NCBI GenBank assembly: GCA_011772595.1
Contig: WVZH01000046.1
Span: 91,281 to 103,232, forward strand
From: Anaerolineales bacterium
Lineage (GTDB): Bacteria; Chloroflexota; Anaerolineae; Anaerolineales; E44-bin32
Direction: 5' to 3'
Length of the DNA: 11,952 nucleotides
A model generated the notes under the pieces. It was not told where the DNA came from. It searched no databases and worked only from the letters and a program-made list of their open reading frames with translations. Shown in pieces: positions 1 through 7,478 of the stretch. The number at the start of each line of letters is the position of its first letter. The first letter of the stretch is position 1. The translations under genes and the position numbers were made by a program.

Positions 1-1047
1 ATGGAAGGTGATCCTCTCGTTATGCTTGCGGATGTGGCCGGAAAAGGTTCACCAGCGGCGATTCTGACCGCCGCAGTCCATGCAACCTTCCGAGGGCAAG
101 CTCCATTCTGTACACATCCAGCTGAGTTACTGATACGCATGGGACGCCTTTTGTACCAGGATCTGGATACAGCCGACACTTTCGTCACCGCAACCATTGT
201 GCGGCTACTTCAAGAGCCACTAGCGTTTGAGTTCGCTTCGGCAGGGCATGTAGATGCACTTCTCTGGAGTCAACGGAAAGCGCAAATAGAGTACTTACCT
301 GCAACCGGAATTCCGTTGGGGATCGAGATGGAGAGCGACTATCAATCTAAACACATCCTTCTGGATCCGGGAGATCTACTGCTCATTTGTTCAGATGGTG
401 TCACGGAGGCGGAAGATCCCAATGGAAAAGTGCTTGGTTTGCAAGGACTATCAGATATAATCTACGCCACAAATCCGGCTAGCGCTGAAATTCAAATCGA
501 AACACTACAAGCCGGCCTGGAGGTCCATAGAAGTGGATCGCCATCTCGGGACGATGTGGTGCTGCTGATCGTACGAGCGCAGCAAGAGGAGGAGGATTCC
601 CGTCGGCGGGTTGTACCTTTTGTCATTCCGACTGAATTCACCGCGATTCGGAACATTGTAGACTGTATTCGCAATCTTGGAAGCGATGTCCAGATCGAGA
701 TTCCCGATCTTCGCCGTCAGGTCCTCGACGACTTCGCACTCGCTGTTTCGGAGATTATTGCCAATCAGATCATTCATGCATTCCGTGGTCATAGGGGAAG
801 GATACAAGGTCGCATAGAGGTCGATTCGCATCGGTTGGTCGCCGATCTTTACGACCATGGAGTGCAATACAAACCGTCAAGCGAACACCCAACGAGCGTT
901 GAAATTGATGCGCCTCCGGAAGAAGGTTTCGGTCTTATGCTTGCAAGAGGTCTGCTCGATTCTTGTGAATACAATCGGTTGGAGAGTATGCGCAACCATT
1001 GGCGCCTAATCAAGAATTTGCCCGGAGACAAAAGCCATGAACATTGA
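1..1047 (+). CDS. SpoIIE/PP2C phosphatase fused to RsbW-like ATPase domain (5' end missing)
   Basis: Serine phosphatase of the RsbU/SpoIIE type joined to a GHKL anti-sigma kinase-like domain, expected to set the phosphorylation state of a STAS partner. Numbering is from the first visible ATG. Phosphatase signatures are ADVAGKG (10-16, metal Asp D11), AGHVDALLW (81-89), GIPLGI (103-108), SDGVTEA (131-137, D132) and RDDVVLLIV (183-191). The ATPase domain covers about 205-340: N box SEIIANQIIHA (250-260, E251 and N255), DHG (285-287) and the glycine turn EGFGLMLARG (308-317). The family's N-terminal VGGDYYD-type strand is absent, so the gene almost certainly starts upstream of the window, perhaps with a sensor domain. 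It overlaps the following STAS gene by 11 nt. Kinase activity of the second domain is inferred; it could instead act only as a binding domain. Confidence 0.88.
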   Translation: MEGDPLVMLADVAGKGSPAAILTAAVHATFRGQAPFCTHPAELLIRMGRLLYQDLDTADTFVTATIVRLLQEPLAFEFASAGHVDALLWSQRKAQIEYLPATGIPLGIEMESDYQSKHILLDPGDLLLICSDGVTEAEDPNGKVLGLQGLSDIIYATNPASAEIQIETLQAGLEVHRSGSPSRDDVVLLIVRAQQEEEDSRRRVVPFVIPTEFTAIRNIVDCIRNLGSDVQIEIPDLRRQVLDDFALAVSEIIANQIIHAFRGHRGRIQGRIEVDSHRLVADLYDHGVQYKPSSEHPTSVEIDAPPEEGFGLMLARGLLDSCEYNRLESMRNHWRLIKNLPGDKSHEH

Positions 1048-1387
1048 GATCGAACATCCACAAGAGGGGAAAATCGTCGTTCGACCGCAAGGGAGAGTCG
1101 ATATCGAGACCGGACCAGTTTTGAAAGAGCGACTACAAGATCTCGTGAAGACTGACGGCTTGACGGTTGTCGTTGATCTCAAAGAGGTTGATTTTATCGA
1201 CAGTTCGGGGCTTTCCGCGCTCGTCTCAGGCTTGAAGGCTCTGCGCGAGCGTGAGGGCACGATGCATCTTGTTCAACCTCAACCTCAGGCGCGTACCGCT
1301 CTAAGGCTCACCCTTTTGGATCGTGTGTTCTCTATCTTTCTTACTATTGAACAAGCGTTGAACAATGGAGAACTTCTTGACACTTGA
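1037..1387 (+). CDS. STAS-domain anti-anti-sigma factor
   Basis: A 116-residue SpoIIAA/RsbV-like protein, a single STAS domain of normal family length. The phosphoacceptor loop is DFIDSSGLSAL (52-62), and by analogy with SpoIIAA the second serine of DSSG (S57) is the expected phosphorylation site. It should be the substrate of the phosphatase and ATPase domains encoded just upstream, with which it overlaps by 11 nt. The start is supported by GGAG at 1024-1027, nine bases before the ATG. No sigma factor gene lies in the window, so the final target of this switch is unknown; in many bacteria such modules control enzymes or cyclases rather than sigma factors. Confidence 0.9.
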   Translation: MNIEIEHPQEGKIVVRPQGRVDIETGPVLKERLQDLVKTDGLTVVVDLKEVDFIDSSGLSALVSGLKALREREGTMHLVQPQPQARTALRLTLLDRVFSIFLTIEQALNNGELLDT

Positions 1388-1397
1388 GAGGTGAGTC

Positions 1398-1766
1398 GTG
1401 AGGGCGCGCATCCTAGTGATTGATGATGAAGATTATATACGCCGGCTTGTGGGCTATGTTCTCGAGCAGGCCGGCTATGATGTCGTACTGGCGTCTTCCG
1501 CTCAAGAGGGACTGAAACTATTACGGGAGGCGCATCCGGATGCGGTCACGCTCGATTTGATGATGCCTGGTGAGAGCGGTCTCGAGCTATTGCACGCCAA
1601 GCATGTCGATCCGTCAATTCGTGATATACCCTCTCTCATACTAACTGCGGTGGGCATTCAGGCCGATTTAGATCAGGCACGCGAGCTGGGTGCCACGGCT
1701 ATGCTCAATAAACCCTTCAGTCGCCAGCAACTAGTCGATTCCGTCCGAAGTGTGCTTGGGGGATGA
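1398..1766 (+). CDS. Single-domain response regulator (CheY-like receiver)
   Basis: A stand-alone receiver domain of 122 residues with no output domain. All canonical residues are present: acidic pocket D9/D10 in ILVIDDE, phosphoacceptor D53 in VTLDLMMPG, T83 in ILTAV, and K105 in NKPF. It should therefore be phosphorylated by a histidine kinase not encoded here and work by protein contact. The start is GTG at 1398, preceded by a purine-rich GAGAGGTGAG (1386-1395). The gene sits 10 nt after the STAS gene and its stop overlaps the next start in ATGA (1763-1766). A link to the partner-switching proteins is inferred from position only. Confidence 0.92.
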   Translation: MRARILVIDDEDYIRRLVGYVLEQAGYDVVLASSAQEGLKLLREAHPDAVTLDLMMPGESGLELLHAKHVDPSIRDIPSLILTAVGIQADLDQARELGATAMLNKPFSRQQLVDSVRSVLGG

Positions 1767-4189
1767 ACGTCCAGCTCCTCTCGGACTTCATGAGCTTTCA
1801 CCAGCACCTGACTGATGGGCGATGGGATTTGCATTCCCTGTCCGCTACCGGACCCTCGCTCGATTCCGTCTCGATGTCAATATATTGGCGCCGCGGTGGT
1901 AAGCTCAAAACCTGGTCTGGTGATTTCGCTCAGGTGACTTGGCAAGCCAGTTCGCTTGAGGAGACACTCCATGGACGAATGCAATGTGCCTCAGTCGAAG
2001 TGCCCTCCGTGGACAGTAGTCCGGAGTTACGTTTGGAATTTATGTTGAGCCTGGATGTCCCGCTCTTTCTCTGGCGTCTTCAATTAAAAAACCTTACGCA
2101 ACGACAAATTCAAATAGACAGGGTGGAACTACTGCGCGTTGGATCCGACAAGATACAAGGTCGGAGAGGTAGGCGGAGCTTCAACCCGCTTATTCAGCGT
2201 CGCCAGAGAGAACTAGGCGAAGGTTCAATATGTATTCACCCAAGCCCAGGGGATCTTGCATTCTATACAACCGGTTGGCAGAGTTGGAATTTTGCGGGCG
2301 TACTGGACGGAACGATGAAGATGCCCCGTTCCCGTCTGGGAATGCTGACCAAACCCTTGTACACCAGCCCGGGGATGCCGGGGTTGAAGGGTAAAGGCGC
2401 GTTCACTTCAGACATGTTCGGAGTGATTGGGGATCGCTGCTCTCGTAATGCTGTGCTAATAGGATTTCTTTCCCAACGCGAAGCCTTCGGAGGTGTGGAA
2501 GTTTTTCTCGATCCAAATGATCCATTTGTATGTCTGTGGGCAAACGGCGATGGCGTAATATTGGATGCAAATAGCAGTTACCAGACTGACTGGGCATGCC
2601 TGCAATGGGTGGATCTTGATGCTGATATGCCGCTTGAACCGTATGTGCTAGCGGTTGCACGTGAAAACGAAGCTCGAGGACGATGCTCCGCCCCAGTTGG
2701 CTGGTGCTCATGGTACCAGTTCTTTCAGTCGGTGACTCAAGACGACGTACTGGCTAATTTGGCTTGGGCGGAAGAACATCGAGAGGCCGTCCCCCTCGAT
2801 GTTATTCAAATCGATGATGGTTTCCAAGCTGAGATCGGAGATTGGTTCGAAATCGACACGCACGCATTCCCAGGGGGAATGCCCCGGTTAAGTGCGAAAA
2901 TCCGTCAGGCAGGCTTCCGACCGGGTCTTTGGCTGGCACCGTTCATTGTCAAACCAAATTCCCAACTCCTGAAGGAACATCCGGATTGGGTCTTACGCAA
3001 TAGATTTGGTCGACCCGTAAACGCGGGTTTTGTTTGGGGCACGCTTACACGTGCCCTGGACATCAGCCATCCGAAGGTTATGGAGTTTATTCCTCGACTG
3101 ATCGAGACATATGTCCGTGAATGGGGTTATGATTACCTGAAACTGGATTTTCTTTACGCTGGGGCGCTGTCGGGGATACGTCATGATCCGACGAAGACGC
3201 GGGCGCAGATCATACATCGGGCTCTTAGATCGATTCGAGAGGCGGCAGGTGAAGACGTGATACTGGTAGGATGTGGCTGTCCTTTGGGCTCCGGGATTGG
3301 AGTGTTCGATGTGATGCGCATCGGTCCCGATGTGGCGCCCTATTGGGCTCCTTCCTATCAAGGCCTGGACTTCTTTCTCAAGCACGAACCCAGCCTGCCT
3401 TCAACTAGAAATGCGGTGCAGAGCACATTGCAGCGGTCGTTCCTAAATCGTCGTTGGTGGATCAACGACGGTGATTGTCTCTTGGTGCGGGATGCGGACA
3501 CTAGACTCACCGAAACCGAGGTACAGACATTATCAACAATAATTGCCATATCCGGTGGCGCCTTGATTGTCTCCGACCATTTACCCACACTCTCCGAGGA
3601 GCGTGCTGCCTGGTTGTCGCGTATGATCCCACCATTACAGAAGGAAGCGCGCGTGATAGATTGGTTTGACGCGCCACAGCCCTCAAAACTCGTCTTATCG
3701 ATCGAAGGTGCAGTCGGCACATGGGATCTGATCGCCATCATGAATTGGGAGGATCGTAAAAGAGATCTGCTCGTTGATCTGACCGTAATGCGAATTGCAA
3801 AATCTCCTCCTTTTCATCTTTTTGATTTCTGGCGGCAGCAATACGAGAGGCTTGAGGACGAACGGTTCATTCTGGAAGCAGTACCGGCGCATGGGGTGAG
3901 GTTGATTTCCCTACGCTCAATAACGGATATGCCTCAATGGATTGGAGATACCATCCATATTTCTCAAGGTTTAGTCGTGCGTCGGTGGAAGATCTTCCCT
4001 GAGGGACTGGAGGCAGCTTTGGGTGTGGGACATCGCGTGGAAGGTGAGGCATGGTTGCAGCTTCCCGCTGAGCCAACGCACGTGGCTTTAAATCAGAAGC
4101 TTGTCAAGTGGCGTCAGGAGAACGAGGATATTTTCGTTTTCGAGCTTCCCCTCGAGAGTGAGAACCGATTGGAAGTTCGATGGGATTAA
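1763..4189 (+). CDS. GH36 alpha-galactosidase, cytoplasmic
   Basis: An 808-residue retaining glycoside hydrolase of clan GH-D, resembling the Thermotoga maritima GalA branch of GH36 more than the RafA or plant raffinose-synthase branches. It should release terminal alpha-galactose from melibiose- or raffinose-type oligosaccharides. An N-terminal beta-sandwich includes GWQSWNF (near 172), followed by the TIM barrel from GWCSWYQFF (about 313), with IQIDDGFQ (D351/D352), WLAPF, the nucleophile strand YLKLDF (D462), and the acid/base loop MRIGPDVAPYW (D523). The nucleophile to acid/base spacing of 61 residues is close to the 60 I recall for T. maritima. A C-terminal beta domain follows. There is no signal peptide, so it acts on imported sugars. 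Its ATG is embedded in the receiver stop codon with no separate Shine-Dalgarno, implying translational coupling. Other alpha-linked substrates are possible. Confidence 0.9.
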   Translation: MNVQLLSDFMSFHQHLTDGRWDLHSLSATGPSLDSVSMSIYWRRGGKLKTWSGDFAQVTWQASSLEETLHGRMQCASVEVPSVDSSPELRLEFMLSLDVPLFLWRLQLKNLTQRQIQIDRVELLRVGSDKIQGRRGRRSFNPLIQRRQRELGEGSICIHPSPGDLAFYTTGWQSWNFAGVLDGTMKMPRSRLGMLTKPLYTSPGMPGLKGKGAFTSDMFGVIGDRCSRNAVLIGFLSQREAFGGVEVFLDPNDPFVCLWANGDGVILDANSSYQTDWACLQWVDLDADMPLEPYVLAVARENEARGRCSAPVGWCSWYQFFQSVTQDDVLANLAWAEEHREAVPLDVIQIDDGFQAEIGDWFEIDTHAFPGGMPRLSAKIRQAGFRPGLWLAPFIVKPNSQLLKEHPDWVLRNRFGRPVNAGFVWGTLTRALDISHPKVMEFIPRLIETYVREWGYDYLKLDFLYAGALSGIRHDPTKTRAQIIHRALRSIREAAGEDVILVGCGCPLGSGIGVFDVMRIGPDVAPYWAPSYQGLDFFLKHEPSLPSTRNAVQSTLQRSFLNRRWWINDGDCLLVRDADTRLTETEVQTLSTIIAISGGALIVSDHLPTLSEERAAWLSRMIPPLQKEARVIDWFDAPQPSKLVLSIEGAVGTWDLIAIMNWEDRKRDLLVDLTVMRIAKSPPFHLFDFWRQQYERLEDERFILEAVPAHGVRLISLRSITDMPQWIGDTIHISQGLVVRRWKIFPEGLEAALGVGHRVEGEAWLQLPAEPTHVALNQKLVKWRQENEDIFVFELPLESENRLEVRWD

Positions 4190-4196
4190 GTGCGTC

Positions 4197-5069
4197 GTGA
4201 CGATTGATCAATCCGTTCAATGGATTACGCTGCTACTCCTTTTAGGATGGGGATTCTCGCTGATCATTGGGTGGCGACAAATCTCCTCCGCCAGGAGGCT
4301 GCCTTATTTTTTGCTGCGGCGCGAACGTTCCTCTCGTGGTTGGCGGTGGATTTTGGTTGGGCTATCCCTCGGTGTACTCGCATTTTTGTCTGCCCTCTTT
4401 GGTCGGCAAGTAGCTTACACCATTGTGCCGCCAACTCCCTCTCTCACACCTACAGCAACGATAACGCCAACTCCGAGCATCACAACCTCACCCACAATCA
4501 CGCAAACTCCAACCATCACTAAGACTGCGACGATAACTTCTACACCAACAGAGACAGCTACGCCCTCCTTACCGGAAGCAATATCCGTGCTCATTCGGGA
4601 GATGATCACACCGTTGCCAGAAGCGGCTTTCAGCCCGATCGAAGTGGCAACACGTTTGGATCGGCTCAACCGCCCGACCAATCCCAGCGATCAATTCGAA
4701 AACCCTCTCGGCATGTTGTATGGTGCCTTCACCTACAATAATCTCACGGATGGTGTTCGCTGGACTGCGATTTGGTATCTCGGTGAGGAGGTGGTCTGTA
4801 TCGAGACACAACCCTGGGATGGCGGAACCGGCGGTTACGGCTACACCGAGTGCGCTCCGGAGCAATGGTTCCCAGGAAATTATGAAATTCACATGTTTAT
4901 CGGCGAGGATTGGAAGGTCTCGACAACATTTTCAGTTTCTGGATTCCCGCCGACCGCCACATTCACTCCCCCTCCCACAGCGACGGATTCGCCCACTCCG
5001 TCCTCTTCTCCTTCACCTTCACCCACATTCTCCCCCTCTCCTACTCCCTCACCGTCTGAGTCATCATAG
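4197..5069 (+). CDS. Membrane-anchored protein with Thr/Pro-rich linker, extracytoplasmic domain and P/S tail
   Basis: Function unknown. With GTG 4197 as the start the product has 290 residues: a short N-terminus, TM1 (about 9-26), a basic loop (R-rich, 27-50), TM2 (about 51-68), a Thr/Pro-rich linker of roughly 78-125, a folded domain (126-249) and a Pro/Ser/Thr tail (250-290). The positive loop predicts both ends outside the membrane. The folded domain has NPLGMLYGAFTYNN (169-182), a PWDGGTGGYGYT segment (207-218), two cysteines (C203, C219) and alternating beta strands. I recall similar domains in Anaerolineae hypothetical proteins, but that is memory only. The frame is open from an ATG at 4101, but that start would overlap GH36 by 89 nt and put unrelated sequence before TM1. 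The gene begins 7 nt after the GH36 stop without a clear ribosome site, so reinitiation is likely. Confidence 0.75.
   Translation: MTIDQSVQWITLLLLLGWGFSLIIGWRQISSARRLPYFLLRRERSSRGWRWILVGLSLGVLAFLSALFGRQVAYTIVPPTPSLTPTATITPTPSITTSPTITQTPTITKTATITSTPTETATPSLPEAISVLIREMITPLPEAAFSPIEVATRLDRLNRPTNPSDQFENPLGMLYGAFTYNNLTDGVRWTAIWYLGEEVVCIETQPWDGGTGGYGYTECAPEQWFPGNYEIHMFIGEDWKVSTTFSVSGFPPTATFTPPPTATDSPTPSSSPSPSPTFSPSPTPSPSESS
4428..4572 (+). repeat. Low-complexity Thr/Pro linker-coding repeat
   Basis: This segment codes for the first Thr/Pro/Ile/Ser linker of the membrane protein and is made of imperfect short repeats of ACN and CCN codons (TPT, TIT, TPS units). Such runs are prone to slippage and length variation between strains. 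It is a protein-level spacer holding the folded domain away from the membrane, not a CRISPR or regulatory array. Confidence 0.7.
4944..5066 (+). repeat. Low-complexity Pro/Ser/Thr tail-coding repeat
   Basis: Pyrimidine-rich repeats of CCN and TCN codons encode the Pro/Thr/Ser C-terminus (SPSP and SPTP units) ending just before TAG. The plus strand is almost purine-free over about 80 bases here. The protein ends directly after this tail with no anchor or sorting signal. Confidence 0.7.
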
Positions 5070-5096
5070 GGATTTCAAATTCTATTCAAAGGGTAT

Positions 5097-5133
5097 CTTG
5101 GGCGATGCGATGTTATTCAAAACAATCGCCAAG
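5097..5133. other. Weak inverted repeat in the convergent gap
   Basis: CTTGGGCGAT (5097-5106) pairs with ATCGCCAAG (5125-5133), leaving one bulged G and an 18-nt loop. It lies 28 nt after the end of the plus-strand operon and could fold in its transcript, but has no T-run and the loop is large, so a terminator role is only a possibility. Apart from this and the two repeats listed next, 5070-5364 shows no gene. Confidence 0.25.
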
Positions 5134-5190
5134 TGTGCGATCGATGTCGAATGCTTGCCGAAGGTGAATCACTTTACCCGTTCCAGATTG

Positions 5191-5220
5191 GAGATTGCTT
5201 CGCCTGCGGCTCGCAATGAC
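5191..5220 (-). repeat. Dispersed intergenic repeat, GTCATTGCGAG...GAAGCAATCTC type
   Basis: Read on the minus strand this 30-base element begins GTCATTGCGAG and ends GAAGCAATCTC, with an imperfect palindromic middle (ATTGC 5194-5198 against GCAAT 5213-5217). I recognise this pattern as an interspersed repeat seen in intergenic DNA of many unrelated bacteria, including Dehalococcoides-type Chloroflexota and deltaproteobacteria. Only one copy occurs in the window. Its function is not established. Confidence 0.65.
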
Positions 5221-5245
5221 AATATTCTGTTGGTTGACCGGAACT

Positions 5246-5282
5246 AAGGTGACCGGCACTTTTTAAAAGTGCCGGTCACCTT
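5246..5282. terminator. 18-bp perfect hairpin at a convergent junction (candidate bidirectional terminator or repeat)
   Basis: Arms 5246-5263 and 5265-5282 are perfect reverse complements around one central base, with AAGGTGACCGGCAC in the left arm and a T5A4 centre. It lies between the plus operon ending at 5069 and the minus M20 gene ending at 5365. There is no T-tract after the stem on either strand, so it is not a canonical intrinsic terminator. It shares the core GACCGGCACTTT with the hairpin at 9414-9469 and is probably a copy of the same repeat family. Confidence 0.6.
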
Positions 5283-5364
5283 GGATTCCTGAATTACTTG
5301 CAAATCGTTTAACGAGGCTCGAATGGTGGCGTGGGGAGGTAACTTGGCAGATAGGCTAGCCGCG

Positions 5365-6453
5365 TTAAGCTTGTTCGAGGGCAGTTTGAATAAGTTGGAG
5401 CAGTGCCTGATAGCCACGCAGGATAGGTTCGATTTCGATATATTCGTCCATGCTATGAGCGCCTCCGCCGTGAGTGAGCCCGATACATATTGCCGGTAAA
5501 CCCAGGCTGAGAGGGATATTGGCATCTGTGGAGCCACATTTGAGTTGGATCTCTTCCTCAGCTATCGTCTCGAGCGCGTGGCTGGCTGCCAGGATTAGTG
5601 GATGGTCCGAAGCCAACATACCGCCAGGACGTTCACCGATATGATCAATTCGGATCTCCATTGTATCCTGAGCGAAATGGTCAACGCGCGTGTAGATCTC
5701 TTTTTCTAGTTTGGTAATCTCTTGCTCGTCCTCTGAGCGAAGGTCGATTTCTAAAAAGGCTTCTGAGGCAATAGCGTTGATGCTGATACCACCTTCCATC
5801 CTGCCGATGTTTAGCGTAGTTCTTGGGGTTTCCGGTAGATCCAGGTTGACGAGTTCAGCCCCGAATTCAAGAAGTGTGTGTATCGCCGATGGTCGTCCAG
5901 CATGGATCCAGGAATGACCCCCTTGCGTCTGCATGGTCAATCGATAACGGCGAACCGGAAGGCCGCAATTATATATGTGCCCTAGTGCCATCCCTTCAAG
6001 AACGAGATATCCGCTGACTCGGTCCCCGAATCGCTTGACCACCTCCCGCATGCCGCGCAGATTTCCAAGTCCTTCCTCGCCAATGTTGGCGACGAGCCAG
6101 ACATCGCCGGGTAGTTGCTTTGGCATGAGATCGAGTGCTAGCTCGATCAACATTGCTAATGAGAGCGCGTTGTCCCCGACGCCCGGACCGATGATACGTT
6201 CCCCTGTGCGTAAAACCTCTAAGGGCGTTTCGGCGGGGAAGACGGTATCCAGATGTGCGCTGATAATTAGAGGTGCCTTCTCACCTCCTGGTACACGTCC
6301 ATAGAGGTTCCCTACCGGATCGATACGAACGTCAAGGAGGCCAGCGTGTTCAAACTCTCCCCGGAGGTAGGCTGCTCGAGCCGCCTCGTGGAAAGTCGGT
6401 GCGGGGATCGCTTGAATGGAGCAAGTGTGGTGAAGTAGTCGCTTTAGTTCCAC
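5365..6453 (-). CDS. M20-family zinc metallopeptidase / deacylase
   Basis: A 362-residue cytoplasmic di-zinc hydrolase of the M20 (PepT/ArgE/DapE/CPG2) family. Metal and catalytic positions are visible: SAHLDT (65-70; H67 ligand, D69), GVGDN (91-95; D94 bridging ligand), GEEG (125-128; E126 or E127 general base), E153 in VLEG, and H333 in GGGAHSMDEY. The lid/dimer domain lies at about 165-285, starting after TQGGHS (176-181; H180). The GTG start at 6453 is supported by AGGAAGA on the minus strand (6468-6462), eight bases upstream. The gene follows the sugar kinase with only 3 nt between, so they are co-transcribed. Substrate cannot be read from sequence: a small peptide or an N-acylated amino acid or amino sugar are the choices. 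Confidence 0.88.
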   Translation of the reverse strand: MELKRLLHHTCSIQAIPAPTFHEAARAAYLRGEFEHAGLLDVRIDPVGNLYGRVPGGEKAPLIISAHLDTVFPAETPLEVLRTGERIIGPGVGDNALSLAMLIELALDLMPKQLPGDVWLVANIGEEGLGNLRGMREVVKRFGDRVSGYLVLEGMALGHIYNCGLPVRRYRLTMQTQGGHSWIHAGRPSAIHTLLEFGAELVNLDLPETPRTTLNIGRMEGGISINAIASEAFLEIDLRSEDEQEITKLEKEIYTRVDHFAQDTMEIRIDHIGERPGGMLASDHPLILAASHALETIAEEEIQLKCGSTDANIPLSLGLPAICIGLTHGGGAHSMDEYIEIEPILRGYQALLQLIQTALEQA

Positions 6454-6456
6454 TGC

Positions 6457-7470
6457 TCAGATCTTCCTGACCAATGATCTCAGTGCTTCCAGGCGGGCAT
6501 GAACGAGCTCAGGCAACGTATTGAGCGCATACAATGCACCGGTGCCCTCTATCGTATGGGAGGCGGAGACACTTCCATAAAGGGCTGCTTCGACGGGGTC
6601 GTTGGTTCGGTCCAATCCGACGAGGAAACCTCCACAAAATGCGTCGCCTGCGCCTGTGGCATCTTTCAATTGTGCTGGATAAGCTGGAATTCGCCAGCGA
6701 TCTTTGCTCTCGCTATCCCAGAGGACCTGTCCTCGTGCTCCACACTTGATCACTACAAAGCGGCAGCCCATGGTCCCAAAGGATTCACACATCTCCCAGA
6801 TATCCATCCCCACTGGCTGGAAGAACGCCTTGGTCTCGGCCTCACTAGGGAGAAAAGCATCCAAGCCGTTCACGATAACCGGCAGTTCGGATTGGAAGCT
6901 CGGATCCATGTAACGTGTTGAGGGGTCCAATGAGATCAGAGGGACACCCAACTCTCGAAGCCGGTATGGGATGGAAGCATGCGTCAGATAATCGCCGGGC
7001 GCGAGATGAACGCCTCTGAGTCTACTGGTTTGTTCCGAGAGGTCCGAGGGTCGAATTGCGAGAGGTCCGAAAGTCTCACGATTATCTTGCCATTCGGTTG
7101 ACGAGCGGTAACCAACGAGTTCTTTCGGCAAGGGTTGGTTAATTCGCAGGTAGTGTGCCGCAGGGTTTGTGTCTACGCGTTCTTCGGGGGAGATATAAGC
7201 GTAAAAAGTGCGTGTGTCGTGCGGTTCCGGCAAGATGACAATCCCGTCCGTTGCGAATCCGGCCTCTGAAAGTTGCTTGATCCATGCCTCGGGGAAGTTT
7301 GAGCCTACACGGCTGAAAATGCCAACTGAATCTGCCCACATCCGCGCGCCCACCGCCGCGTAGACAGCATTACCACCGAGAATGTCCTGGTAAGACCGAC
7401 CATCATGGGTGATAAAATAATCCTGTCGCAGGCCCCCCAGGAACGCGTATTCATATTCATTCGAGGCCAT
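6457..7470 (-). CDS. PfkB-family carbohydrate kinase
   Basis: A 337-residue ribokinase-fold kinase. The N-terminal substrate motif is LGGNAVYAAVGA (31-42) and the C-terminal PfkB signature is DATGAGDAFCGGFLVGL (270-286), with D276 as catalytic base and the GAGD anion hole. SEAET (209-213) matches the family's N/S-x-x-E metal/phosphate region. The likely role is ATP-dependent phosphorylation of a sugar or nucleoside; the insertion at about 120-150 (a hydrophilic stretch) is unlike plain ribokinase and prevents a substrate call. It is the first gene of a pair with the M20 enzyme and is divergent from the SIS gene. No Shine-Dalgarno precedes the ATG; a TATAAT box 8 nt upstream suggests a leaderless message. 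Confidence 0.9.
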   Translation of the reverse strand: MASNEYEYAFLGGLRQDYFITHDGRSYQDILGGNAVYAAVGARMWADSVGIFSRVGSNFPEAWIKQLSEAGFATDGIVILPEPHDTRTFYAYISPEERVDTNPAAHYLRINQPLPKELVGYRSSTEWQDNRETFGPLAIRPSDLSEQTSRLRGVHLAPGDYLTHASIPYRLRELGVPLISLDPSTRYMDPSFQSELPVIVNGLDAFLPSEAETKAFFQPVGMDIWEMCESFGTMGCRFVVIKCGARGQVLWDSESKDRWRIPAYPAQLKDATGAGDAFCGGFLVGLDRTNDPVEAALYGSVSASHTIEGTGALYALNTLPELVHARLEALRSLVRKI

Positions 7471-7478
7471 GTTTGGAC

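Noticed and set aside
4101..4196. Longer N-terminus for the membrane protein starting at ATG 4101
   Set aside because: It would overlap the GH36 gene by 89 nt and adds Ser/Arg-rich sequence that mirrors GH36 coding DNA; GTG 4197 places TM1 right at the N-terminus.
4428..4572. Possible CRISPR-like or tandem DNA repeat array
   Set aside because: Repeats are codon-scale and imperfect with no unique spacers; they encode a Thr/Pro linker.
4720..5247. Plus-strand frame overlapping the tail of the membrane protein
   Set aside because: Its Pro/Leu/His/Arg-rich product is an out-of-frame reading of the repetitive tail and runs on through the repeat-containing gap.
5246..5282. Transposon terminal inverted repeats
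   Set aside because: The two arms are separated by one base and no transposase or target duplication is visible, so it is a stand-alone palindrome, at most a miniature or REP-like element.
7413..7463. Plus-strand promoter for the SIS gene (TAAAAT at 7413-7418 and nearby AT-rich words)
   Set aside because: No acceptable -35 lies at the right distance, so a promoter cannot be assigned.
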